DNA of 64,000 nt from Alkaliphilus flagellatus (GCF_018919215.1 NZ_JAHLQK010000001.1:28430-92429), one strand, 5' to 3'; shown: positions 45,114 to 53,987, counted from the stretch's first letter. Made by a program: numbers and translations. Notes: generated by a model not told the origin, from the sequence alone.

Positions 45114-46037
45114 ATGAATAAGAAAAAGAGAATAGTAATAGCCTTAGGTGGCAATGCCTTAGGAAATAATCTGGAGGAGCAAAAAATAGCTGTTAAAACA
45201 ACAGCAATTGCCATAGTTGATTTAATAGAAGAAGGTTGTGATGTGGTAATTGCCCATGGAAATGGTCCACAAGTGGGAATGATACACAGTGCTATGTCTA
45301 GTATCTCATCAATACCATTATATGTTAGTGGAGCAATGAGTCAGACTTATATAGGTCTTGATTTGGAAAATGCTCTTAGGGATGAATTATTAAATAGAGG
45401 AATAAAAGATATGCCAGTAGCTACAGTAATGACACAGGTTGTAGTTGACAAAGAGGATAAATCCTTTGAAAATCCAACAAAACCAATTGGAAGATTTATG
45501 TCCCTTGAAGAGGCAAATCTAGCAAAAAAAGAACATGGATATGATATAGTAGAGGACTCTGGCAGAGGATATAGAAGAGTTGTTCCATCACCATCACCTA
45601 AAAAAATAGTTGAAATCGATTCAATTAATGCTCTAGTTGAAAGAGGACAATTGGTGATTTGTTGTGGCGGAGGTGGTATACCAGTTATACAAGAAGGAAA
45701 TAGCTTAATTGGTGTTGATGCAGTAATTGATAAGGATTTTGTAAGTTGTTTATTGGCAAAAGAATTAGATGCAGACTTTTTAATAATTCTAACTGCTGTA
45801 GAGAAAGTAGCAATAAATTTTGGCAAAGAAAATGAAAAATGGTTATCTTACTTAAGCATTGAGGAAGCTAAAGGATATATAGAAGAAGGTCATTTTGCAC
45901 CAGGGTCTATGCTACCTAAGATTGAAGCTGCTCTAGATTTTGCAGGCTCTAAAGAGGGAAGAGCCGCACTTATTACCCAATTAGAGAAGGCTAAGGAAGG
46001 CATAAACGGAGAAACTGGAACTAGAATTCATATGTAG
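45114..46037 (+). CDS. allK: Carbamate kinase
   Basis: The 307-residue enzyme transfers phosphate from carbamoyl phosphate to ADP, giving ATP, ammonia and CO2. Its signatures are IVIALGGNALG at the N-terminus, AHGNGPQVG, GRGYRRVVPSP-type sequence and CGGGGIPV, followed by VDAVIDKD. The length is standard for ArcC/AllK. The last gene of the allantoate operon, it uses the carbamoyl phosphate from AllFGH and provides the energy gain of the pathway. GGAGGAG supports ATG 45114; the ATG 3 bases earlier is also possible. Confidence 0.95.
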   Translation: MNKKKRIVIALGGNALGNNLEEQKIAVKTTAIAIVDLIEEGCDVVIAHGNGPQVGMIHSAMSSISSIPLYVSGAMSQTYIGLDLENALRDELLNRGIKDMPVATVMTQVVVDKEDKSFENPTKPIGRFMSLEEANLAKKEHGYDIVEDSGRGYRRVVPSPSPKKIVEIDSINALVERGQLVICCGGGGIPVIQEGNSLIGVDAVIDKDFVSCLLAKELDADFLIILTAVEKVAINFGKENEKWLSYLSIEEAKGYIEEGHFAPGSMLPKIEAALDFAGSKEGRAALITQLEKAKEGINGETGTRIHM

Positions 46038-46071
46038 TTTTAAAATATAACAATTTAAAAGTATATTATTT

Positions 46072-46107
46072 AAAAGGTAGATTTTCAATAGATGATAATC
46101 TACCTTT
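46072..46107 (+). terminator. Terminator at the end of the allantoate operon
   Basis: AAAAGGTAGATT pairs with AATCTACCTTTT around a 12-base loop, followed by T's. Confidence 0.9.
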
Positions 46108-46322
46108 TTATGTGACTAATTATTGCTAATAATTGGATGTGATGACATAAGGCACGATAATATAGAGGTTTATGAAACAGTTGAATTACTTTTTTATTGA
46201 TTATTATTATAGATTATACTAAAATAAAAACAAGTATGATATTGCTCAAGAAAGTTTGTATGGCTAATAAAATGTGTCGTTAAAGATTACTTGTACCAAA
46301 TTAGGATTTGGAGGTTAATTAA

Positions 46323-47945
46323 ATGACAGTTGAAGAATTATTTGAAATAGAAAGTTTTAAAAAGTTTAAAGTAATAAATAATAATGCGGATTTAACTAGA
46401 AGGATTATAACTGTTGAATCCACTGAAACACCAGATGTGGTAAATTATCTTACACCCAATTCGTTGCTTATAACTACTGCTATGTCCTACCAAAATAACC
46501 AAGAAGGTTTAATAGATTTAATATACACATTAAATAATCTTCCTTGCGCAGGGCTTGCTATTAAGCTTGGAAGATTTATTGACAAATTAGATGAAAGGGT
46601 AATCCAGGTTTCTGATGAATTGGGATTTCCACTATTACAAATTCCATTAGAAATGACATTAGGAGAAGTTTATCATAATCTACTATCCCACCTTTGGAAC
46701 AATCAAAATGAAGAATTGTTATCAGCTCTAAATACTCAAAAAAAGTTTTCAAATCTTGTAATTCAAGGTACTTCCATAAAAACTATGCTCAACAACCTTG
46801 GTCATGCCTTAAAAAAGCCTGTTGCATTAATGAACCCCTTTGGCCAAATTATCAGCTATAATTCTACTTGTACAAAGGAAAAGGTAGCATTAGCAGAAAA
46901 AACCTTCCATAAATATGAATTATATAATCGAAAGAGCGGCGAGTTCGCATCGATCAAGGATAATCAAGTGGAAAAGACTTCAATATTTACCATTAAGAAT
47001 GTGGGGCAAAATTATTATTATCTTTTTGTTTTTGATAGCAAAAATAAGGTTGCTGCCTTATCTGAAATGGTAATTGAACAGGTACTTCTAATCTTCAGAG
47101 TGTCAATGTATAAGAATCTGTATATGTTGGGTAATGCTCTTAAAAATAAGGAAGAATTTCTGAATATTTTGTTAAATAGATATAAAGATGAGTCTTGGAC
47201 ATCTCATCAGCTGATGGTCATTGGTGAGAAGTATGGATTGTTAGATTCTGAGGATTATACTGTTATCTTGGGGACATTAGAAACATTTGAAGGCGAAAAA
47301 TTTAACTATACCAATTTTTCCAGTAAGGAAGAACAATATGTAGCAATATATGATTGGATGGATAAAGAAATAAATAGAATTTTTAATGGTAAGATAATTA
47401 TGTTTCCTGAAGCTTCAAATTTTAGATTTCTAATTCTATTGCAAGGGAATTGTCCAGATATGCTTGATAGATTGTCAGATTTTCATGATATGGTACAGAA
47501 GATATTCAAGATTAATATCATCTTTTCATATGGAAATAGTATGGTAGATATCAATTCTATTAAGTTTTCCTATAAAGAAGCAATAGAAGGCTATAGATAC
47601 GGTGAATGTAAAGGAAACATTTCATATATCAAATACTATAGACCCAAGAACGCTTCTGAATTATTAAAATCCGTATCCAATGAGCAAGTTCAAGGTTTCT
47701 GCTTACACATATTAAAGGAATTGGCATATAGCACAGATGAAATGATGTTAGAATTGCGTAGGACATTGCAAGTATATCTAGAATGCAGATGCAGTATAAC
47801 TGCTACAGCAAGAAGGATGTTTTTGCATAGGAATACCATAAAGTATAGGATAAAAAGATGTGAAGATATCTTGGGTAATGATTTATCAGATTTTGATTAC
47901 TGTTTCCAATTACAATTGGGGCTAATACTATTGGAAAATCAATAG
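46323..47945 (+). CDS. PucR-family transcriptional regulator of purine/allantoate catabolism
   Basis: The 540-residue protein has the N-terminal PucR ligand domain (about residues 1-125, with LTPNSLLITTAMSY and LPCAGLAIKLGRF). A central CdaR-type GGDEF-like region follows (about 280-410), then a C-terminal HTH_30 (SITATARRMFLHRNTIKYR, about residue 495). Proteins of this plan activate purine and allantoin utilisation in Bacillus and clostridia. It lies just downstream of the allantoate operon, separated by a terminator and about 285 bases. It is therefore the probable sensor of allantoate or another pathway intermediate, and would act on the region upstream of allC. Confidence 0.92.
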   Translation: MTVEELFEIESFKKFKVINNNADLTRRIITVESTETPDVVNYLTPNSLLITTAMSYQNNQEGLIDLIYTLNNLPCAGLAIKLGRFIDKLDERVIQVSDELGFPLLQIPLEMTLGEVYHNLLSHLWNNQNEELLSALNTQKKFSNLVIQGTSIKTMLNNLGHALKKPVALMNPFGQIISYNSTCTKEKVALAEKTFHKYELYNRKSGEFASIKDNQVEKTSIFTIKNVGQNYYYLFVFDSKNKVAALSEMVIEQVLLIFRVSMYKNLYMLGNALKNKEEFLNILLNRYKDESWTSHQLMVIGEKYGLLDSEDYTVILGTLETFEGEKFNYTNFSSKEEQYVAIYDWMDKEINRIFNGKIIMFPEASNFRFLILLQGNCPDMLDRLSDFHDMVQKIFKINIIFSYGNSMVDINSIKFSYKEAIEGYRYGECKGNISYIKYYRPKNASELLKSVSNEQVQGFCLHILKELAYSTDEMMLELRRTLQVYLECRCSITATARRMFLHRNTIKYRIKRCEDILGNDLSDFDYCFQLQLGLILLENQ

Positions 47946-47972
47946 CAGACTTAAAAATAGTCTGCTTTTATT
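47944..47972 (+). terminator. Terminator after PucR gene
   Basis: AGCAGACT pairs with AGTCTGCT over a 7-base loop and runs into TTTATT. It starts within the stop codon. Confidence 0.85.
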
Positions 47973-47981
47973 ATAAAAGGC

Positions 47982-48037
47982 ATGTAAAGCATGCTTGACA
48001 TAAGAAAGTAATAATGGTATATTTAAAATGTAAAGCA
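47982..48037 (+). promoter_or_regulatory. Sigma-A promoter of the XRE gene flanked by two copies of ATGTAAAGCA
   Basis: TTGACA (47995-48000) and TATATT (48018-48023) are separated by exactly 17 bases. The decamer ATGTAAAGCA occurs at 47982-47991, just upstream, and again at 48028-48037, just downstream. Two identical sites around a promoter are what an autorepressing XRE protein would bind. Confidence 0.8.
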
Positions 48038-48073
48038 AACTTTCCAAGCAAGTTGAAAGGAGAGTAGTAAAAG

Positions 48074-48274
48074 GTGAAAAATCGATTAGAAGAAATTAGA
48101 AAGCAACGGGGAATTAATCAAGAAGAACTCGCTTTAGCGCTAGAAGTTTCAAGGCAAACAATAAGCTCACTAGAAAATGGGCGATATAACCCATCTATTA
48201 CATTGGCCTTTAAAGTTGCGAGATATTTTGGTATGTCAATTGAGGAAATTTTTATTTATGAGGAGGGAAAATAA
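48074..48274 (+). CDS. XRE-family transcriptional regulator (single HTH)
   Basis: The 66-residue protein consists of one helix-turn-helix (IRKQRGINQEELALALEVSRQTISSLENGRYNPS) described here by its turn region VSRQTISSLENG. It starts with GTG, with AAAGGAGAG upstream. Such small regulators usually repress their own operon and are paired with a membrane protein. The start of the next gene overlaps its stop codon by one base. The repeated decamer around the promoter is the likely operator. The signal is unknown. Confidence 0.92.
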   Translation: MKNRLEEIRKQRGINQEELALALEVSRQTISSLENGRYNPSITLAFKVARYFGMSIEEIFIYEEGK

Positions 48275-48711
48275 TGTTGTGCAAATCAGTTAAAAACAAT
48301 AGATTTTGGCAAGTTTTGATTGTTGTTGGTATTGTAACCTTAGTATTTGGGATTGTATATTATAGTAATCTTCCAAAAGATGCACACAATATGAGTATGC
48401 TTATGGGCATGTTTTCGGGTACGGGTGGTGCATTTGTAGCTATTGGAGTTATCAAGTTAATTCAGCACAAGAGAACTGCACCTGAAAAATTAAGACAAAA
48501 GGAAATTGAATTAAAAGATGAAAGAAATATTCAGATATTGAGAATTGCATATACCATTGCAAATTTAACAGCAACTATTCTTTTTATAATAATGGCTTTT
48601 GTATTTGTTTGGCTGGATTATAAAACTCCAGCATTTATATCCTTAGGAGCAATGTATATTCAATTGTTAGCATTTTTTATAGCATATAAATATTTTAATA
48701 GTAAAATGTAA
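48274..48711 (+). CDS. Four-helix membrane protein of unknown function, paired with XRE regulator
   Basis: The 145-residue protein has four hydrophobic segments (about 13-31, 42-62, 88-110 and 114-136) and a charged loop LRQKEIELKDERN between segments 2 and 3. This pattern (loop with an E-x-x-LKDER motif) is typical of DUF2178/DUF3796-type proteins that follow small XRE regulators in Firmicutes. The function is not known. The overlap with the upstream gene implies translational coupling. Confidence 0.75.
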   Translation: MLCKSVKNNRFWQVLIVVGIVTLVFGIVYYSNLPKDAHNMSMLMGMFSGTGGAFVAIGVIKLIQHKRTAPEKLRQKEIELKDERNIQILRIAYTIANLTATILFIIMAFVFVWLDYKTPAFISLGAMYIQLLAFFIAYKYFNSKM

Positions 48712-48768
48712 CATGATTTAATGCTCAGGAAATTTGTTAAGACATAAATTTATATATTAGCATATAAC

Positions 48769-48821
48769 ATAAAGGAGTGGACATATGTACTTAGAATATT
48801 TACATTACGTCCACTCTTTAT
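48769..48821. terminator. Bidirectional terminator between membrane-protein gene and deacetylase gene
   Basis: ATAAAGGAGTGGAC pairs with GTCCACTCTTTAT over a 26-base loop. The two coding regions converge here. Confidence 0.85.
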
Positions 48822-48823
48822 TT

Positions 48824-49474
48824 TTATTTTTTAAACTGCACATAAAAAGAATCTTTATGAAGTACATCAAAAGTATAATCTTCTTTTAATAGCTCTTCAA
48901 TTATAATTGGCAGAGCTTCTACTGTAGTTGTCTTCGGAAGACTATCGTGGAATAAAACTATAGCAGGATTATTATGCTTTGCTCCATCAAGTACAGTGTT
49001 TATAATTACATCTTTGCTTTGTTTCACTACTTTAGCATCTTTTGAGTCTACATTCCAGTCGAAATATTGATAACCATCATAAAGCATCTTCGTGGTAATG
49101 CGCTTCATAAATTTTTCATCCGAGTATTTATGAGGAATTCTTGTATTTGACCCTCCGGGGAAACGCATAATATCCATTTTTACTCCTGTTATATCATATA
49201 TGTGATCTTCTAGTTTTTTAAAATCCTGTATAAAGTTTTCTTCTGAGGCATATATGGTTTTGTAATTATGAGAATATGTATGGTTTCCTAAAGTGTGCCC
49301 TTCATCTACAATTCTTTTATATAGGTTTTTAGAGTGCTCATTTGCTGTACCAACTACAAAAAAAGTAGCTTTAATATTATATTCCTTTAATATATCAAGT
49401 ATTTTAGCTGTATTTATACTAGGGCCATCATCAAAGGTTAAATATACATTTTTCTTAGTTGATGGAGTTGTCAT
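48824..49474 (-). CDS. Polysaccharide deacetylase (NodB domain), downstream part of a split gene
   Basis: The 216-residue protein is a NodB-fold carbohydrate esterase 4. VYLTFDDGPS holds the catalytic Asp and the metal Asp, LGNHTYSHNY the two metal His, RFPGG the motif 3 Arg, and AIVLFHDS the final motif. Such enzymes de-N-acetylate peptidoglycan or other surface glycans outside the cell. This reading frame alone has no signal or anchor. The membrane anchor is in the frame just upstream (49474-49773), out of register by one base. See that entry for the possible frameshift. Confidence 0.9.
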   Translation of the reverse strand: MTTPSTKKNVYLTFDDGPSINTAKILDILKEYNIKATFFVVGTANEHSKNLYKRIVDEGHTLGNHTYSHNYKTIYASEENFIQDFKKLEDHIYDITGVKMDIMRFPGGSNTRIPHKYSDEKFMKRITTKMLYDGYQYFDWNVDSKDAKVVKQSKDVIINTVLDGAKHNNPAIVLFHDSLPKTTTVEALPIIIEELLKEDYTFDVLHKDSFYVQFKK

Positions 49475-49773
49475 TAGTACATTTGGTCGAAAAAAAGTTC
49501 ATTCAGCCTTTCTGTTTTCTCCATTAGCTCTTTGTTTTGTTTTTCTAGGTTTTCGGCGGTTATTCTCATATAATGGACATCTTCACTATATTTTAAATGA
49601 TTATCTATCAATTCCTTATAGCTTGAAAGCACTTCTTTATTTATATTTATTAACTCTTGGTTCTGGCTAGTTAGACTACCAAAGTACCAGTTTTGAAAGG
49701 AAAGTATTACAAATATAAATAACACTAATAGTATATAGTTTTTATCCTTTAAAATAAAATTTTCTCTTAGCAC
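49474..49773 (-). CDS. Membrane anchor plus coiled coil, upstream part of split polysaccharide deacetylase
   Basis: The frame begins with GTG behind GGGGG at 7 bases. It encodes one membrane span (LLVLFIFVILSFQNWYFG) and about 65 residues of coiled coil (LININKEVLSSYKELIDNH, KQNKELMEKTERLNELFF). It ends DQMY-stop, and the deacetylase frame begins in the TAATG overlap. The last codons contain CTT TTT TTC, that is a U UUU UUC heptamer. A -1 shift there would read directly into the deacetylase without a stop. Anchor, coil and NodB domain in one polypeptide is the normal plan of such enzymes, so this is either programmed frameshifting or a one-base indel in the run of seven T's. Confidence 0.75.
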   Translation of the reverse strand: MLRENFILKDKNYILLVLFIFVILSFQNWYFGSLTSQNQELININKEVLSSYKELIDNHLKYSEDVHYMRITAENLEKQNKELMEKTERLNELFFDQMY

Positions 49774-49997
49774 ATCTATTCCCCCTGATATATGATTAGT
49801 TGTATACATCTAATAAGAAGTTTATTCATAACAATGCTGAACTATGACAAGCTATTATAATTTAGATATACTATGATTAGTTTATAAATGGTAGGATATA
49901 TAATCGAATTTTGGGATATAATATATTTTAAATCCTTTGACATTTTACTTCTTTATGATTATAATATTTGTAACACAAAACATAATATAAAAAAACT

Positions 49998-50260
49998 ATG
50001 AAGAGAAGAGTAAGTATAGGAAACAATTTTAGCGAGTCGGTGGTGGTGGAAGACCGATATTAAGCCCTATATGGAAGAACATCTCTGAGTTTCTAACCGA
50101 AAGCTTATTGCAAGTAGACTTAGACGGAACCACACCGTTATTTGGTGGACAGTATAATTTTTGTACTGATATGGAGCCGGTCATGTATATGACAATTAGG
50201 GTGGTACCGCGAAGATATAGCCTTCGTCCCTTTATTACTAGAGGGATGAGGGCTTTTTTT
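49998..50260 (+). promoter_or_regulatory. T-box leader (tRNA-Asn sensing) of asnS with terminator
   Basis: The canonical T-box sequence AGGGTGGTACCGCG lies at 50198-50211. It is followed by a terminator hairpin (AGCCTTCGTCCCT with AGGGATGAGGGCT) and seven T's at 50219-50260. Upstream, the stem I region contains TTTCTAACCGAAAGC, in which AAC is the likely specifier codon for Asn. Uncharged tRNA-Asn would stabilise the antiterminator and allow asnS to be transcribed. Confidence 0.93.
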
Positions 50261-50262
50261 AT

Positions 50263-50370
50263 GACCTAACCCAATTTGCAAGGCAAATTGCTGGTAGGTC
50301 AAACGCAATGAGCACCAAATTTATGCGACCACAGGGAGCAAATAAATTTGAGATGCGAAACTGCGTATTA
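50263..50370 (+). other. Structured element of unknown kind between T-box and asnS
   Basis: Two hairpins follow the T-box terminator. The first pairs GACCTA and CAATTTGC with GCAAATTG and TAGGTC (50263-50300). The second has an outer stem ACGCA/TGCGT (50303-50307, 50362-50366) and an inner 9-bp stem CAAATTTAT/ATAAATTTG. Its terminal part GCGACCACAGGGAGC can form CC/GG pairs, and the internal loop has TGAGC on one side and AGATGCGAAAC on the other. It has no coding sequence and no T-run, so it is not a terminator. I cannot name it. Confidence 0.6.
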
Positions 50371-50446
50371 TATGAGCTTAGAGAAGTATTTTATCTTAAA
50401 AAATAAGTTTACAATAATAAATATAATTTAAAGAGGAGGAAGAATT

Positions 50447-51838
50447 ATGAAATCTATACTTATTAAAGATATTTATCGCAACACAGATAAATATGCAGGT
50501 CAAACAGTAACAATTGAAGGCTGGATTAGAACATTAAGAGCATCAAAGGCATTTGGATTTATTGAAGTAAATGACGGGAGTTTTCTAAAGAATATTCAAA
50601 TTGTATTTGAAGAAGGTCTAGAAAATTTTGTTGAAATATCAAAGCTTTCTATTAGCACATCTATAAGAGTAGAAGGAAAACTAGAGGTAACACCTAATGC
50701 TAAACAACCTTTTGAGATTAAGGCAACAAATATTGTTGTAGAAGGTAGTTCTGATAACGATTATCCTCTACAGAAAAAGAGACATTCCTTCGAGTTCTTA
50801 AGAGAGATTGCCCACTTAAGACCTAGAAGTAATACTTTTTCAGCAGTATTTAGAATTCGTTCTTTAACTGCTTTTGCAATTCATAAGTTTTTCCAAGAAA
50901 AAGGCTTTGTTTACACACATACTCCTGTTATTACAGCTAGCGATGCGGAAGGTGCAGGAGAGATGTTTAGACTTACAACATTAGATGCTAAAAACCCTCC
51001 AGTGGATGAACACGGTAATGTTGACTTTACAAAGGATTTCTTTGGAAAAGAAGCTCATTTAACAGTTAGTGGACAGCTACAAGGAGAAGCTTATGCCTTA
51101 GCCTTTAGAAATATATATACATTCGGACCAACATTTAGAGCAGAAAACTCTAATACAGCTAGACATGCTTCAGAATTTTGGATGATAGAACCAGAAATGG
51201 CATTTGCAGATTTAAATGATAACATGGAAATGGCAGAGGAAATGCTAAAATATATTATTAACTACGTATTGGAAAATGCACCAGAAGAAATGGAATTTTT
51301 CAATAGCTTTGTTGATAAGGGCCTATTAGATAGATTAAATAATGTAGTAGCTTCCGATTTCGGTAGAGTTACTTATACAGAAGCAATTGAACTTCTTAAA
51401 AAATCTGGAGAAAACTTTGAGTATCCTGTAGAGTGGGGTAGTGACCTACAAACAGAGCATGAAAGGTATTTGACAGAAAAAGTATTTAAAAAGCCTTTAT
51501 TTGTAACAGATTATCCAAAGGATATTAAAGCGTTTTACATGAAATTAAATGAAGATGGTAAAACAGTTGCAGCAATGGATTTATTAGTACCAGGAATTGG
51601 AGAGATTATTGGTGGAAGCCAGAGGGAAGACAAATTAGATCTACTTGAAGAAAGAATGGATGCTACGGGTCTTGATAAGGAAGAATACTGGTGGTATTTA
51701 GAACTTAGAAAATATGGTAGTACAAGACATGCTGGATATGGTCTAGGTTTTGAAAGAGCTATTATGTATTTAACAGGAATGACTAACATTAGAGACGTTA
51801 TTTCTTTCCCTAGAACACCTAAATCAGCTGAATTTTAA
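50447..51838 (+). CDS. asnS: Asparaginyl-tRNA synthetase
   Basis: The 463-residue class II synthetase has an N-terminal OB-fold (about residues 17-100: [20 protein letters not shown]) and the catalytic core. Motif 1 lies near [17 protein letters not shown], motif 2 is [20 protein letters not shown], and motif 3 is [16 protein letters not shown]. The C-terminal [16 protein letters not shown] is typical of AsnRS. The tRNA-Asn T-box agrees with the name. The start has AGAGGAGGAAG. An insert in the middle, including the [20 protein letters not shown] region, is normal for bacterial AsnRS. Confidence 0.96.
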   Translation: MKSILIKDIYRNTDKYAGQTVTIEGWIRTLRASKAFGFIEVNDGSFLKNIQIVFEEGLENFVEISKLSISTSIRVEGKLEVTPNAKQPFEIKATNIVVEGSSDNDYPLQKKRHSFEFLREIAHLRPRSNTFSAVFRIRSLTAFAIHKFFQEKGFVYTHTPVITASDAEGAGEMFRLTTLDAKNPPVDEHGNVDFTKDFFGKEAHLTVSGQLQGEAYALAFRNIYTFGPTFRAENSNTARHASEFWMIEPEMAFADLNDNMEMAEEMLKYIINYVLENAPEEMEFFNSFVDKGLLDRLNNVVASDFGRVTYTEAIELLKKSGENFEYPVEWGSDLQTEHERYLTEKVFKKPLFVTDYPKDIKAFYMKLNEDGKTVAAMDLLVPGIGEIIGGSQREDKLDLLEERMDATGLDKEEYWWYLELRKYGSTRHAGYGLGFERAIMYLTGMTNIRDVISFPRTPKSAEF

Positions 51839-51852
51839 TTTTTTATTAGAAG

Positions 51853-51885
51853 ACACTCTGAAAAATCAGGGTGTTTTTTATTTTT
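51853..51885 (+). terminator. Terminator after asnS
   Basis: ACACTCTGA pairs with TCAGGGTGT (one G-T pair) over a 4-base loop and runs into T's. Confidence 0.88.
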
Positions 51886-52005
51886 AATATTACGAAATAG
51901 AGAAAGGGTAATTTTGGAGTTTTTGGTAAGTGATGTTGAAATTTACAGTTAACCATGTTACAATGATATTGATATAAATTTAACAAAATGACTAGGAGGA
52001 TAGAC

Positions 52006-53727
52006 ATGAAAAAATTTATTCTATGGTTACTTACAATTTCTTTAATTTTTACAGTTGGATGTACGTCAAATAAGGTTAGTACAAATGAAAGCAATACAGA
52101 ATCAAATCCTAGAAGTTCAAACAATTCATATGAAGGTAAGGGTATGGGATATGGCGGTGAAATTAAGCTTGAGTTAATTACAGAAGGAAATAAGATGGTT
52201 GATATAAAAATAATATCAGATGCAGAAACTAGCCCTGTAATGACTAGAGCATTCCCTGTTATAAAAGAAAGGATTTTAGAAGCTCAAAGTCCTATAGTAG
52301 ATAGTGTAAGTGGAGCTACTTATACTTCTTTTGGAATTAAAACTGCTGTTGCTGAAGCTGCTAAAGGATATGGACAAGATTTTGGCAAAATTACTTTTGA
52401 TACCCAAGGACCAGAAACTGAACGCAGGGAACTAGAACCAGTAAATACTAAACTACTTGTTGTAGGAGGAGGTCCTGCTGGACTTGCAGCTGCAATAAGT
52501 GCAAAAGAATCAGGAGTAGATGATATCATATTGATTGAAAAATTAGATATTTTAAGTGGTAATGGTAAATTTGATATGAACTTCTTTGATATGATTAATT
52601 CAAAAGCACAAAAAGAAAATGGAATTAATATTACAGCAGAGGATTTTATAAAAGGAAAAGGATCAGTTGCCGACTCTAAAGAACGTGTGACAGTATGGGC
52701 ACAAGGTGCAAGTGAGGTAGATGAATGGTTAAGAAGCTTTGGCGTTAATTTAAACTATAGTTATGGCGAAACTAACCATATGGCAGAGAGTGATGCTTAT
52801 GCTGGAGAACATATCCAAGACGGCATGGAAAAAAGAGTTAAAGAACTTGGTATAGATGTTCGTACTGGCACAAAAGGTCTAGATTTAATTTTTGATGGCA
52901 ATAAGATTGTTGGTGTTAAGGTTCAACATAAAAATGATTACTATGACATCTTAGCTGATGCTGTAATTCTTGCAACTGGTGGATTTTCAGCTAATAAAGA
53001 ACTATTAGCAAAGTATGCACCTGGTGCTGAATTAGTTGAAACTTCAAATCAAATGGGAGCTACAGGAGACTTTATCCCAGTATTTGAAAAAAATAATCTT
53101 CAATTAGAAAATATGGATGTACTTTCTGTATTTAAGATGATTATTAAAGGAAGAAGAGATCTTACTGGAGCAGGAGATGGGTTTATTTTTGTAAATGAAA
53201 ATGGCGAGAGATTTGTAGACGAAACATCTAGTGGTCTTGAATTAGCTCATACAATATTAGAGCAACCTAATGGAAAGGTTTACTACATTTATGACCAAAG
53301 ACTTTATGAATCTTTTTATAGACTAAAGAAACATAATGATTTAGGTTATCATGAAAAAGCTGATACTTTAGAAGAATTAGCAGAGAAACTTGGAGTTAAT
53401 GGAGAAAACCTTGTTAAATCAGTAGATACATACAATAAAGCTGTTGACGGTGAAATAAAAGATCCTTTTAGAAAAGAATCTTTTGCTGAAAAGTTTGGAG
53501 AAAAAGGACCTTACTATGGTGTACAAGTAGAGTCTGCTATACATATGACAAAAGGTGGAGTTTTAGCTAATGAAAAAACTGAAGTTCTGAATACTAACAA
53601 AGAAGTAGTAGAAGGATTATATGCTGCAGGTGAAGTTACAGCTACAAGTGCTGCATACAGTGGTGCTGTAGTATTTGGTAGAATATCAGGTAAGGAAGCT
53701 GCTGAATTTATAAAGAATAAAAATTAA
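52006..53727 (+). CDS. Secreted flavoprotein lipoprotein: fumarate-reductase-like flavinylated oxidoreductase
   Basis: The 573-residue protein begins with a signal ending FTVGC (lipobox), then a Ser/Asn-rich linker. Residues 45-125 are an FMN-binding domain with the ApbE flavinylation site SGATYTS (Thr about residue 107). A fumarate-reductase flavoprotein domain follows: FAD motif VVGGGPAGLAAAISAKESG (about 150), AGEHIQDGMEKRVKEL, GFIFVNENGERFVDE, and the C-terminal GGVLANEKTEVLN and GLYAAGEVT. It should be anchored outside the cell and reduce an electron acceptor (fumarate, urocanate or a related unsaturated acid) with electrons passed from membrane quinols or flavins. AGGAGGA suits the ATG here; an upstream ATG is too far. 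Confidence 0.9.
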   Translation: MKKFILWLLTISLIFTVGCTSNKVSTNESNTESNPRSSNNSYEGKGMGYGGEIKLELITEGNKMVDIKIISDAETSPVMTRAFPVIKERILEAQSPIVDSVSGATYTSFGIKTAVAEAAKGYGQDFGKITFDTQGPETERRELEPVNTKLLVVGGGPAGLAAAISAKESGVDDIILIEKLDILSGNGKFDMNFFDMINSKAQKENGINITAEDFIKGKGSVADSKERVTVWAQGASEVDEWLRSFGVNLNYSYGETNHMAESDAYAGEHIQDGMEKRVKELGIDVRTGTKGLDLIFDGNKIVGVKVQHKNDYYDILADAVILATGGFSANKELLAKYAPGAELVETSNQMGATGDFIPVFEKNNLQLENMDVLSVFKMIIKGRRDLTGAGDGFIFVNENGERFVDETSSGLELAHTILEQPNGKVYYIYDQRLYESFYRLKKHNDLGYHEKADTLEELAEKLGVNGENLVKSVDTYNKAVDGEIKDPFRKESFAEKFGEKGPYYGVQVESAIHMTKGGVLANEKTEVLNTNKEVVEGLYAAGEVTATSAAYSGAVVFGRISGKEAAEFIKNKN

Positions 53728-53843
53728 TATAAATATATTTAAATATATCAACATATAAGGTCTATAGAATTTAAAGACTGACAAATAGGCTTTTAATACT
53801 AAAGGCAAATGGTCGATTTTAGACTGTAAAATAATTTATAAAT

Positions 53844-53890
53844 AAAACCTCTGAGTTAAGGTAAAATAAAATTAACTTGGAGGTTTTTAA
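53844..53890 (+). terminator. Terminator after flavoprotein gene
   Basis: AAAACCTCTGAGTTAA pairs imperfectly with TTAACTTGGAGGTTTT over a 12-base loop, followed by T's. The bases from 53728 to here hold nothing else recognisable. Confidence 0.75.
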
Positions 53891-53987
53891 TTTAGCTTAT
53901 TATTCCAAAGTTTAGTTTTATCGCAAAAGATAAGCTGATAAATTTATAAATAAGTAATATAATACTTTATTTATTTTCAAAAAAAGA

